Positions 24,935-32,003 of a stretch of 32,003 bases of DNA are shown here, one piece after another. Every line of letters starts with the position of its first letter. The stretch's first letter is position 1. Both the position numbers and the translations under genes were made by a program. The stretch is taken from positions 93,290 to 125,292 of the forward strand of contig NZ_GG657562.1 of assembly GCF_000157995.1 (NCBI RefSeq), given 5' to 3'. The notes under the pieces were generated by a model. It was not told where the DNA came from, did not search any database, and saw nothing but the letters and a program-made list of their open reading frames with translations. The DNA is from Holdemania filiformis DSM 12042 (lineage in GTDB: Bacteria; Bacillota_I; Bacilli_A; Erysipelotrichales; Erysipelotrichaceae).

Positions 24935-25743
24935 TAGCGCTCCTCCTTCAGATCACGGTAAGTGATCAATTCAATCTGATGCTCCTGCAGGAAAGCCCTG
25001 ACTTTCGGACTCGTCGCCATCGCCAGATCCTTCATGCGGATCATCGTGTAAGTTGTTTCTTTCATCAAATCTTCCTCGACAAAGCCGCAATGGCAGATAA
25101 AATAACCAATTTCATGCGATAACGATGCTTCCAGCGACTTTAGAAACTCCTGTTCCACATCCGTTTTCAGCTGATCCTCAATCGGAAACGGCTTCGGCGT
25201 CCATGTGCAGGGAATCATTGAAACCTGACTGCCGCTCATCACATCCGTCGTCATCAAAATATCGTATTTCTCCGCGATCGCCCGCGCTGCTCTCTGGGTG
25301 TTGGGTGTCGCCATCGAATGACCATGAAAATAGTCCGGCTTGCGCCCCATCAATTCAATAAAACGCTTGACTTGATTGTCCGTTTCCAGCAACGTTTGTT
25401 CGAAATCATAAGGATCCTCTTCAAAACACAGGCACATTCCCTGCCGGCCGATGATCCGGCCCTCACGCATGCGCTGAACCGAAGGCACAAAATGCCCCTC
25501 CGGATTCACCAGGGAAGGAACCTCTGCCGGATCGCTGACCGGCTGTCCCGCGACCAGATTGATGTCGATGCCGACGCAGATACCCTGCCGGTCACGAATT
25601 TTCTCCGCAGCCCGGGCGGAGCTGGGCATGTTGACAAACAAGCCCGTATTGCGGATGATTCCCTGATCGATCCCCTTCAGAATTCCATCGGCGACAGAAT
25701 CCGTTAAGCCATAGTCATCACTTTGAAATAATAATTTTCTCAT
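24934..25743 (-). CDS. chbG: ChbG/YdjC-type carbohydrate deacetylase
   Basis: ChbG-type enzymes remove one acetyl group from phosphorylated chitooligosaccharides. The 269-residue protein has the metal-binding SDDYGLTDSV at the N-terminus, VGIDINLVAGQPVSDP in place of the GxHxxL motif, PDYFHGHSMA (His pair), and a late ICHCGFVEEDL. It lies in the PTS operon immediately before nagA. ATG 25743 forms an ATGA overlap with the upstream gene's stop and precedes MRKLLFQSDDYG; the longer frame to 25809 is only overlap. The replacement of the usual GxHxxL histidine by Asp in GIDINL is a deviation to note. Confidence 0.85.
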   Translation of the reverse strand: MRKLLFQSDDYGLTDSVADGILKGIDQGIIRNTGLFVNMPSSARAAEKIRDRQGICVGIDINLVAGQPVSDPAEVPSLVNPEGHFVPSVQRMREGRIIGRQGMCLCFEEDPYDFEQTLLETDNQVKRFIELMGRKPDYFHGHSMATPNTQRAARAIAEKYDILMTTDVMSGSQVSMIPCTWTPKPFPIEDQLKTDVEQEFLKSLEASLSHEIGYFICHCGFVEEDLMKETTYTMIRMKDLAMATSPKVRAFLQEHQIELITYRDLKEER

Positions 25744-26636
25744 TCCGCTTTTATCCTGCCTTTCAATTTTTCCAAAATTCGCTCTAAACGCGGGATATCC
25801 ACATGGCAATCCCGTTTAGAACGTGTATGCCGCACAACGAACTGATGCTTCTCAATCGCGCCGGATGCCAGCAGCACGCCGCGCTCGAAGAATCGCAGAC
25901 CATTGTCCGGATCCTCATATTCCTTGTTAATCCAATCTTCCTCCAGCAAGTCCGAGACGTCAACTCCTTTTCGATGAGCGCAGACGACTTTTTCACCCTG
26001 AGCCAGACAATCCAGTAAAATCACCTCGGCGCGCGAAGGACAAGCCTCTTTAAGCAGCTTCAGCCCTTCATAGGAATTACAGCACTGATCGACCAGCACC
26101 AGCGCCGTCGAGGCGTTGGGATCACACTCCTGGATCAAGCGCAGGATCAAGGCTACAGAAGCACTGTTGCGGTTGAAGTTAACGCGGTTTCCCCGGCTGT
26201 GCAGCAAGCTGACACCCAGCAAGGCCGCCAAGACTGCAACCAAAACCGCAGCGATTTTCATCGCTGGACTCAACCAGCGTAGCGTATAAACCGCCCCTGC
26301 AGCGATCAAAAAGCACGCCGCGCCCAAAATCCATTCCCACGCCAAATTCCACCCTTCCGCCTGAGTGTTCTTCCGTGGATTCAACGGATAATAACGGATT
26401 GGCAACTGTGCACTGGCCGGCGTGTCATAAGCGCAGGCAATTACCGTCTTCGCATGCGCCAGATCGCCGATAACCAGATTGCATACATGCAGCATGCGGG
26501 AATGCCGGGTTTGAAATTCCGTCTTCCATCCAGCTTCACGGCACTGCCGGCACACTTCCGCCAGGAATATCTCTTTTTGTTTACGCGTATAGCGGCGCGC
26601 CAGCGTTACGCCGACGAGCATCATTTCATCTTTCAT
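25740..26636 (-). CDS. M28-peptidase-like membrane protein with altered metal sites
   Basis: The 298-residue protein is not a standard PTS partner. VIACAYDTPASA (65-76), FNRNSASVALILRL (154-167) and LVDQCCNSYEGLKLL (181-195) align in order and spacing with the M28 aminopeptidase motifs H-x-DT, D-N-x-SG and D-x-EE-x-G. Most metal ligands are replaced: Ala/Tyr for His, Asn-Arg-Asn for Asp-Asn, Gln-Cys for Glu-Glu. Two membrane segments (about 101-119 and 126-145) are inserted between the first and second motif. It may be a non-catalytic membrane-anchored homologue. ATG 26636 has GGAGGTG 7 bases upstream. It sits between the IID gene and chbG, coupled to chbG by ATGA. Confidence 0.6.
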   Translation of the reverse strand: MKDEMMLVGVTLARRYTRKQKEIFLAEVCRQCREAGWKTEFQTRHSRMLHVCNLVIGDLAHAKTVIACAYDTPASAQLPIRYYPLNPRKNTQAEGWNLAWEWILGAACFLIAAGAVYTLRWLSPAMKIAAVLVAVLAALLGVSLLHSRGNRVNFNRNSASVALILRLIQECDPNASTALVLVDQCCNSYEGLKLLKEACPSRAEVILLDCLAQGEKVVCAHRKGVDVSDLLEEDWINKEYEDPDNGLRFFERGVLLASGAIEKHQFVVRHTRSKRDCHVDIPRLERILEKLKGRIKAE

Positions 26637-26660
26637 GCTTTCACCTCCGAAGGCCAAAAC

Positions 26661-26689
26661 AGGCTATGAAGCTCAGTCCTCCATAGCCT
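26661..26689 (-). terminator. Intra-operon hairpin after IID
   Basis: AGGCTATG and CATAGCCT form a perfect 8-bp stem, followed on the minus strand by GTTTTGG. The T-tract is poor, so it is likely a partial terminator or mRNA stabiliser that keeps PTS genes expressed above the downstream enzymes. Confidence 0.45.
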
Positions 26690-26700
26690 AAACTCTGATT

Positions 26701-27519
26701 TTAGAAAATTCTGAAGAAAGCGCCAACCAAGGCGAACACGAAGATGCCCAAAATCAACTGAGTCGGACGCGCGCCCTTCTTGATCAGCCGAACCAGCGTA
26801 AACAACAGGATGACGCCGAGCAAGCCCGGGAAGATCGAATTCAATACATCGCCGATCACTACCGATGTCTGGCCGACGTTCAACGTCCAATTCAACGGAA
26901 CGCTGACCATCTGCGCCGTCATCGCCCCGACCATGATCAAGCCCAGCACGGATGCCGCTTTCGTTAAAGCGCCCATCAAGCCCGAAGAGAACACCATATC
27001 AATAAACGAAGTCCCATAGACATAACCCCAGTTCACAAAGAAATACTTCACGATAGACTGCGTTACACCATAGAGCAGGATGAAGATCAAAGTCCCCAGG
27101 ATTGAACCTTCCGCGCACAAACCAATGCCGATGCCCGCGGCGATGATACGCAGACAGTTGAAGAACAAGCTGTCGAACATCCCGGCTGTCGGACCCATCA
27201 ACGCGGCTTTGATACTCTCAATCGTCTGACCGTCAATCGAGTTCTTTTCTTTGTGCTCTTTTTCCATCGCATAAGCCAAGCCGGCGATGAAACTGAACGG
27301 TACGGCATGCGTGTTGAAGAAGTTCTGATGCCGCAGATACGCCTCCCGCTTGCCTTCCATATCGTCTTTATAGATACTCTCAATAGCCGGAGCCATCGTA
27401 ATCGTAAAACCATTCGCTTCCATTTTCACCATATTGAAGCTGGTGAAAACCAGATGGGAACGGAAGAACATGGATTTTAGAACTTTCTTTTCTTCCGGCG
27501 TTAATACTTTCTTTTCCAT
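26701..27519 (-). CDS. PTS mannose/fructose/sorbose-family IID component
   Basis: The 272-residue protein forms the membrane channel of a mannose-class PTS with IIC. It has the IID N-terminal pattern FRSHLVFTSFNMVKMEANG and APAIESIYKDDMEGKREAYLRHQNFFNTHAV, followed by membrane segments with PTAGMFDSLFFN and a hydrophobic C-terminus. It overlaps IIC by one base (TAATG). With ChbG and NagA downstream, an N-acetylated amino sugar substrate is likely; this is inferred from context. Confidence 0.93.
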   Translation of the reverse strand: MEKKVLTPEEKKVLKSMFFRSHLVFTSFNMVKMEANGFTITMAPAIESIYKDDMEGKREAYLRHQNFFNTHAVPFSFIAGLAYAMEKEHKEKNSIDGQTIESIKAALMGPTAGMFDSLFFNCLRIIAAGIGIGLCAEGSILGTLIFILLYGVTQSIVKYFFVNWGYVYGTSFIDMVFSSGLMGALTKAASVLGLIMVGAMTAQMVSVPLNWTLNVGQTSVVIGDVLNSIFPGLLGVILLFTLVRLIKKGARPTQLILGIFVFALVGAFFRIF

Positions 27520-28310
27520 TAGAAGAAATCCTCCTCATCTGTTTTCGCTGCCGAAGCCGTCAGCGAATTCTTTAAATCGATACTGCGCTTTTCCCCCATA
27601 AACATGGTGATCGCAATGGCCGTGCCTAAAATTGCAATCGGCAAGGTTGCCATGCCTAAGTAAGCCACCAGAACATAACCGACGAAGAAGAAGATGCCGA
27701 CTTCGTTGTTCCAGATCATCGAGGTTAAGATCGCGAAGCCGACCGCTAACATCATCGATGTCGCTGCCCCTAACCCCGTCATAACCCAGGCCGGCATGCT
27801 CGCTAAGAAGGCGTTCAACCCTTCAACACCGTAAGATACCGCAAAGAACAGAATGACAACGTTGATCAATGGCGTCAGACATGAGAAACCAATCGTTTGG
27901 AATGCGAATTTACGCGGATTGCACTCCGCCGCCAACTTTTCCCAATACGCTGCAAGAGAAGCCCAGATCGGCGTAAACATACCGGCGATGGAAGCCATGA
28001 CCGTGCCGATTGGCAAAGCGATCGCCAAGCCTGCTTCGATATCAGCGCCGGTTAAAATGGTATAGGCGACGGCAATAATGCTGGATGTTGTCGCATCCGC
28101 CGGGATGGAACCCCCAATGGCGGAAATTCCCATGAAAATCGATTCCAGGGATGCGCCCATAATGATGCCCGTCTTGAAATCGCCTAAGATTAATCCCGCT
28201 AACGGAGCAACGACGATCGGCCGGTTGAGGCACTGCCAGGACATGATGTAGGGGTCTAAAATTGCAATGATATAATATGCTAAACAAATTTGTAAAGCTG
28301 CGGATACCAT
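27519..28310 (-). CDS. PTS mannose/fructose/sorbose-family IIC component
   Basis: The 263-residue membrane permease has about six to eight hydrophobic segments and the IIC signature LNRPIVVAPLAGLILGDFKTGIIMGASLE near the N-terminus (residues about 27-55). It continues with ISAIGGSIPADATTSS. It pairs with IID to bind and translocate the sugar. Its C-terminal tail ends in DEEDFF, similar to the end of the IIA protein. It lies 31 bp downstream of the IIB gene. Confidence 0.93.
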   Translation of the reverse strand: MVSAALQICLAYYIIAILDPYIMSWQCLNRPIVVAPLAGLILGDFKTGIIMGASLESIFMGISAIGGSIPADATTSSIIAVAYTILTGADIEAGLAIALPIGTVMASIAGMFTPIWASLAAYWEKLAAECNPRKFAFQTIGFSCLTPLINVVILFFAVSYGVEGLNAFLASMPAWVMTGLGAATSMMLAVGFAILTSMIWNNEVGIFFFVGYVLVAYLGMATLPIAILGTAIAITMFMGEKRSIDLKNSLTASAAKTDEEDFF

Positions 28311-28341
28311 GATTCTCCTCCTCTTTTCCTAATGGATTTTC

Positions 28342-28836
28342 TTATAACCCTAATACTTTGCTTAATTTTTCCGGATTATCTTCCGGGGTGGTCTGATACA
28401 CCGTGTCAATTCCGAAACTCAACACTTTTTTGAAATCTTCAACTTCCTCGTCGTAGGCATACAGATTGGAACCATAGGTTCGACGGGCAAGATCCCCTTG
28501 TTTCGGAGCAATCCGGCCATAGTTGCCGATGTTGATCAGCGGGATCTCCTTCACTTCTTCCAAGATCTTGATCAGATCTTTCGGGTTGGAAATGATGACC
28601 AGAATTTTATGACCCGCCGCCCGCGGATCCTTCAGCAGAGTAATCGAATCAGCGACTGAACGGATCGTTACTTTCGCAGTCGCCGGCGCAGCCATCATCA
28701 GACTCTGCTGGATAATCTTGTTCCCTGCTGCCTCATCATTCGCCACGACGATGCGATCAACTCCCGTATGCCGTGACCATTTGATCGCCACCTGACCATG
28801 AATCAATCTTTCATCCAAACGTACTAACTTAATCAT
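28342..28836 (-). CDS. PTS mannose/fructose/sorbose-family IIB component
   Basis: The 164-residue cytoplasmic protein passes phosphate from IIA to the sugar. VRLDERLIHGQVAIKW carries the phosphorylated His13, followed by RIVVANDEAAGN and the typical C-terminal FGIDTVYQTTPEDNP. Length and motifs match the family. It is separated from IIA by 17 bp, which include the ribosome binding site AGGAGG. Confidence 0.95.
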   Translation of the reverse strand: MIKLVRLDERLIHGQVAIKWSRHTGVDRIVVANDEAAGNKIIQQSLMMAAPATAKVTIRSVADSITLLKDPRAAGHKILVIISNPKDLIKILEEVKEIPLINIGNYGRIAPKQGDLARRTYGSNLYAYDEEVEDFKKVLSFGIDTVYQTTPEDNPEKLSKVLGL

Positions 28837-28853
28837 TTTCTATTCCTCCTTTC

Positions 28854-29261
28854 TTAGAAAAAATCCTCTTGTTCTTCCGTTAAATCCGGCAGTTGCACGA
28901 CGCTTAACATCGATCGGCTCTGTTCAACGATCTGTTCAATCTCCTCCGCCGTGACCTCCGTTTTTGTCGAAAGCTCCAGAACACAGGCCAGATTCACGCC
29001 GCCGATCAGCGTAGTGTTCGGCTTCTGCAGATAGGTCATCATGACCTGGTTCACGCTGCCGCCGATTAAATCTGACATCAGCAAAACCTGATCTTCCGGA
29101 GAAACTTCCGCATAAAACGCGTCAAGTTTTTCCTGGACTGAAGCTTGATCGACATAAGCATCAAACACCGTGACATTGTCAGAAGCGCCCATTAAAATAT
29201 TCAACGAGCTTTTCATGCCGCTGGCGAAATGACCATGTGATGACAAAAAGATTTTTAGCAA
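28854..29261 (-). CDS. PTS mannose/fructose/sorbose-family IIA component
   Basis: The 135-residue protein accepts phosphate from HPr at His9 (FLSSHGHFASGM). It also has SPEDQVLLMSDLIGGSVNQV and a C-terminal region typical of ManX-like IIA. It is the first gene of the operon and directly follows the promoter with a cre. The tail ends EEQEDFF. Confidence 0.93.
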   Translation of the reverse strand: MLKIFLSSHGHFASGMKSSLNILMGASDNVTVFDAYVDQASVQEKLDAFYAEVSPEDQVLLMSDLIGGSVNQVMMTYLQKPNTTLIGGVNLACVLELSTKTEVTAEEIEQIVEQSRSMLSVVQLPDLTEEQEDFF

Positions 29262-29302
29262 TGCGATACCCCTTTCTTGTTGGATATTTCTTCAACGTCC
29301 TT

Positions 29303-29331
29303 ACTATAAATCGTTTCTGTAAGCGTTACCA
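29303..29331 (-). promoter_or_regulatory. PTS operon promoter overlapped by a CcpA cre
   Basis: On the minus strand TGGTAACGCTTACA (29318-29331) fits the cre consensus TGNNARCGNWWWCA at every fixed position. It covers the -35 region of a promoter with TATAGT (29303-29308), so CcpA binding would block RNA polymerase when preferred sugars are present. Confidence 0.65.
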
Positions 29332-29346
29332 CGCTCACTTTTTCCG

Positions 29347-29378
29347 AAAAAAAAGGGAAAACTTTCGTTTTTTCCCTT
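29347..29378 (-). terminator. Terminator of the PRD-type regulator gene
   Basis: AAGGGAAAA and TTTTCCCTT form a perfect 9-bp stem with loop AACGAAAG on the minus strand, followed by a run of T. The stem overlaps the regulator's stop codon by two bases and insulates the PTS operon from the regulator gene. Confidence 0.85.
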
Positions 29379-31374
29379 AATCAAGTGAAATTGGCAAAGC
29401 CTTTAAGCTTGCTCGAACGATCTCCGTCAATCCGGTAACTCGATGATTTTCGATCAACATCCACAAGTTCTCATTATCTTTGAAAAACATCATTAATAGG
29501 TCATTAACAAATCTAACAGCCTCCAGGTTATTATCAAAATCCACACTGATCACAACAATGTGCAGAATCGGTTGTTCATCAAACTGTTTTTCCTGATTTA
29601 ACTGGTAAATCTCAAATATTCCTTTTTTGACCCACCGGCGTTTTATGAAAAGAATACATACTTTATTCGCAACACACGTTTTTACCGTGTAATGAAGATC
29701 GACTTGGATTTTATCAACACACTCCGCATCCTTTCCCATTTTATAACTGATCAGGCGAAGGAAAGAATCCATGTTTTCATACTCAAAATCACGGTATATA
29801 TTGAGAGAGGTTAAATGTAAATGATCCAGCGCCGGCTGCAGCTGAACTCCAGATAATATAACCTGATTGTATATATCGTTCATCTGACTTTGGGTAGGAA
29901 TACTGTCGACCATCAGACATGGCCAATCATATTTATAGGAATAATATGGATAACTTAGGATTGCCCAATCATAGTCTTTAACCGGTAGTTTACGCATTTC
30001 ATAAAGCTCGTAGACATCCAGGCAAGAAAAATAGGATCCAAAACGGCTTTCGATAATCCGTTTAAAAATTCCAGAAGAGAGGTAACCGCCGCCATTGGAA
30101 ACAATCGCACGGACTGGGGTAAAGGAATAAGAAATCATTAATAAAAGTACATTTAAGTGTCCCGCAAAAGTTATCAAATTATACAAACTTAGCTGACAAT
30201 GATATCGCTCTTCAAAAAGTCTAGCTAGATTGTGTGCAAATTTTGCGGCTAAAGGACAGTCGTGAATCCGTGCATCTTCAAAATGTAAGCTTCTTACACT
30301 GTGAAAAGAAGCATTGAAATCTTTTTGAACCAGCATGGGGATAATGCCTGCACACAAAATCTGTGACCAACCTGGAATTGTGGTGATGTCCAGGTTATAA
30401 TCTTTTTTGATTGATTTGCAGAACAGTGTAATAAAGTCCTGAGCTTCGTCATGCAATTCAAAATAATTTTGCGACAGATCGCAATCCCAAGGAATATCCG
30501 CCCAAAAGATCAGCAGCAAAGCAAAAGCAAGAATCTCATCCTCGCTGACATCAAAGCCGGAAAATCGTTGACATTTTTCGATCACGTCTTTCGCAACTGA
30601 ATATTCTCGGAATCGCCGAATATACTTACGCTGATTTTGCGTCAAACTTATTGGACATCCAGCCTGATAACGAGAAACCATCAATAACAAATAACGAGAT
30701 AAACGCTGGGTGTTGATATCAAGAATATGACAATCTGAATCCCTCAATGTTTTTAGGAAAATATGACGAATTTCATAGCGTTCTTCATCGTCCCGGTCAA
30801 AGAAAGATAAGAAATCTGTATTCTTATACAAATTTATGGCTTCATGATAGTGATTTTCAAAAATACAAAGCATTAACATTCGTCGATCAAATTCGCTGCC
30901 CTTAACCAGAGGCCCCTCTTCATTTCGTCTTTTCAATCGCATGTTAAACTTACTCAGCAAAAAATTAACATCTTTCATGTCTTCCCGTATTGAACTTTTT
31001 GTTAAATACAATTCTTCTGCGATATCTTCAATTGTAAGAAAGCGATTTTCTACAATAATCCGGCGAAGAATATCATTACTTCTGTCATTCTGAGCCCTGG
31101 GTGTTTCACCCACATTTGAAAAATGTATAATCAATTGAGTCTTTACGGGTTCAAAGCGATCTTCGTCAAAAACCTTGAGAACATAACCTTTTCCTTTTTT
31201 CGCTACTAAATCAGCACCACTTGCTTTTGCAAATGCCTCTAATTCCGGAATATCATTTTTGACCGTTCGTTCAGTGACCCCTACTTTTTCCGCTAGCTCA
31301 TAAGAACGGATATATTGATCCTGTTGGGCAAGAATATAGAATAACTGTAAGATTCGTTTCTTTTCATTCGCCAT
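29377..31374 (-). CDS. BglG/MtlR-type PRD transcriptional regulator
   Basis: The 665-residue protein has two N-terminal helix-turn-helix modules: residues about 20-65 (SYELAEKVGVTERTVKNDI) and about 100-150 (TIEDIAEELYLTKSSIREDM, Mga-like). Two PRD-like helical regions follow (about 190-295 and 300-415), then an EIIB-like domain (about 420-500, VSNGGGYLSSGIFKRI) and a degenerate EIIA-like end. Such activators are controlled by phosphorylation of PRD histidines and of an EIIB cysteine. Here the first PRD has SRYLLLMVSR where a His is usual, and the EIIB Cys position is Asn or Ser, so phosphorylation control may be reduced. It probably regulates the PTS operon just downstream. ATG 31374 has GGAGG upstream. 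Confidence 0.85.
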   Translation of the reverse strand: MANEKKRILQLFYILAQQDQYIRSYELAEKVGVTERTVKNDIPELEAFAKASGADLVAKKGKGYVLKVFDEDRFEPVKTQLIIHFSNVGETPRAQNDRSNDILRRIIVENRFLTIEDIAEELYLTKSSIREDMKDVNFLLSKFNMRLKRRNEEGPLVKGSEFDRRMLMLCIFENHYHEAINLYKNTDFLSFFDRDDEERYEIRHIFLKTLRDSDCHILDINTQRLSRYLLLMVSRYQAGCPISLTQNQRKYIRRFREYSVAKDVIEKCQRFSGFDVSEDEILAFALLLIFWADIPWDCDLSQNYFELHDEAQDFITLFCKSIKKDYNLDITTIPGWSQILCAGIIPMLVQKDFNASFHSVRSLHFEDARIHDCPLAAKFAHNLARLFEERYHCQLSLYNLITFAGHLNVLLLMISYSFTPVRAIVSNGGGYLSSGIFKRIIESRFGSYFSCLDVYELYEMRKLPVKDYDWAILSYPYYSYKYDWPCLMVDSIPTQSQMNDIYNQVILSGVQLQPALDHLHLTSLNIYRDFEYENMDSFLRLISYKMGKDAECVDKIQVDLHYTVKTCVANKVCILFIKRRWVKKGIFEIYQLNQEKQFDEQPILHIVVISVDFDNNLEAVRFVNDLLMMFFKDNENLWMLIENHRVTGLTEIVRASLKALPISLD

Positions 31375-31398
31375 TCCTAATCCTCCAACTTTCTGATC

Positions 31399-31419
31399 TG
31401 GTTCATAAAGTAGACTTTA
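31399..31419. promoter_or_regulatory. Operator-like repeat, copy 1
   Basis: CTGGTTCATAAAGTAGACTTT contains the palindrome AAAGT-AG-ACTTT and lies about 25 bp before the regulator's start. A second copy is found 82 bp upstream, so it may be the regulator's own binding site. Confidence 0.5.
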
Positions 31420-31480
31420 ACTGACAATTGAAATATAATTGAAAATGATAGAAAATAGCTATATTTTGGTTAGAAAACGC

Positions 31481-31501
31481 CTGGTTCATAAAGTCTACTT
31501 T
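31481..31501. promoter_or_regulatory. Operator-like repeat, copy 2
   Basis: This copy differs from copy 1 only in the two central bases of the palindrome (AAAGT-CT-ACTTT). The spacing of 82 bp is close to eight helical turns. The stretch between the copies is AT-rich and probably holds the regulator's promoter. Confidence 0.5.
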
Positions 31502-31586
31502 TTCAGCCACAAACGACTACAGCTAAAATAAAAAATGCATTTATAGTAAGATCAGCTGATCAGCACCGAGAGAAGCAGGGTTAACA

Positions 31587-31793
31587 GAACTAACAAAGTA
31601 AAAAGTCTCCCGGAAAGGAGACTCATACTTTGTTAGTTCGAACTGCACAGGGTTTTGTTTACTGAGCGCCCAAATCGCTCGTCCTGATACAGAGCGTATA
31701 GCTTATCAGGCTGCCTTGGAAAATATTTCAAGGCTCAGAGAAACAAATTTAAATCTTAAAGTATCTCGAACTAACAATAAATTTTGTTTCTCT
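31587..31793 (-). ncRNA. Strongly structured element, probable RNA with switching terminator
   Basis: Read on the minus strand from about 31793, the segment holds in order: a stem AGAGAAACAAAATTT/AAATTTGTTTCTCT (31779-31793 with 31737-31750), then hairpins GCCTTG/CAAGGC (31713-31734), CCTGATA/TATCAGG (31683-31710) and GAGCG/CGCTC (31664-31680). A terminator-like hairpin AGTCTCC/GGAGACT (31604-31623) with TTTTT comes last. That hairpin is extended by a perfect 14-bp outer stem (31587-31600 with 31626-31639). The outer arm at 31630-31641 can instead pair over 12 bp with 31766-31777, which lies in the loop of the first stem. A TATATT/TATTAT -10-like box at 31798-31805 precedes the segment. I match it to no known family. 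It may be an independent small RNA or the regulator's leader. Confidence 0.45.
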
Positions 31794-31805
31794 ATATATA
31801 ATATA

Positions 31806-32003
31806 CGCACGAAATCGAAAAAGTACTTACAAATAATTTAGATTTTTCTAAAAAGCCTCCCATTTTTACCTAATGCGACAGTTTTAGAGAACGGCGCTTT
31901 AAAATCACATAGGGTCATCCTAATTATGAATCTAATTTATGTAAAAAATAATATCAATGATTCTTGACTTCCATTCTGTGAAGTCCTCTGAACAAGTTTA
32001 ACC
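31806..32003. other. AT-rich right end without a recognisable gene
   Basis: No open frame of meaningful length and no known motif is seen up to the window edge. A gene starting or ending beyond the edge cannot be excluded. Confidence 0.5.

Noticed and set aside
29262-29376. Sigma-54 promoter as in LevR-controlled mannose PTS operons
   Set aside because: No TGGCAC-N5-TTGC element is visible, and the regulator lacks a sigma-54 activator AAA domain.
31870-31900. GTTTTAGAG near the right end, similar to a type II CRISPR repeat start
   Set aside because: Only the first nine bases agree, there is no second copy, and no tracrRNA or cas9 is present.

Overview
The window looks like a chromosomal segment of a low-to-moderate GC, Gram-positive gut-type Bacillota, plausibly an Erysipelotrichia relative such as Holdemania. 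This is inferred from the mix of AgrA/AgrC-type signalling, several PTS genes, type III pantothenate kinase, strong AGGAGG ribosome binding sites, a CcpA box and an IS200 element. The species cannot be fixed by reading alone.

Region 1 (1-11266) is a type I-C CRISPR-Cas locus cut by the left window edge. cas5c (partial) and cas3 lie on the minus strand. Array 1 (10 repeats) lies upstream of cas3 and array 2 (14 repeats plus a remnant) lies 6.3 kb away in the opposite orientation, so the two leaders face each other. Both leaders carry the same inverted-repeat element exactly 104 bp from the first repeat, and the same promoter layout. Between the leaders sit a HemW-like radical-SAM homologue that has lost its cluster cysteines, a LytTR response regulator with a GHKL histidine kinase, a flavoprotein whose N-terminus was removed by a deletion that also removed the kinase stop codon, and a SagB-type nitroreductase.

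Region 2 (11267-12590) holds an intergenic stretch, an IS200-type insertion sequence with only tnpA (its ribosome binding site lies inside a stem) and a tRNA-Thr(GGT) gene with its own promoter and terminator.

Region 3 (12591-23517) is housekeeping. A panT-coaBC-coaX-maf operon handles pantothenate uptake and coenzyme A synthesis. It is followed by a PdaA-like deacetylase lipoprotein, a DtxR-family and a GntR/FCD-family regulator, a YfcE-type phosphodiesterase, a short protein resembling the N-terminal half of TnpB without its nuclease domain, alanine racemase, a small membrane protein and an AbgB-like M20 amidohydrolase.

Region 4 (23747-31374) is a minus-strand mannose-family PTS operon (IIA-IIB-IIC-IID), then an M28-peptidase-like membrane protein, a ChbG-type deacetylase and NagA. 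Together they suggest uptake and deacetylation of an N-acetylated amino sugar or its oligosaccharide. A CcpA-type cre overlaps the operon promoter. A BglG/MtlR-type regulator lies upstream, behind two repeated palindromic operators. Further upstream, at 31587-31793, is a strongly structured element, probably an RNA, in which one segment can pair with either of two partners. No gene was recognised in the last 200 bp.
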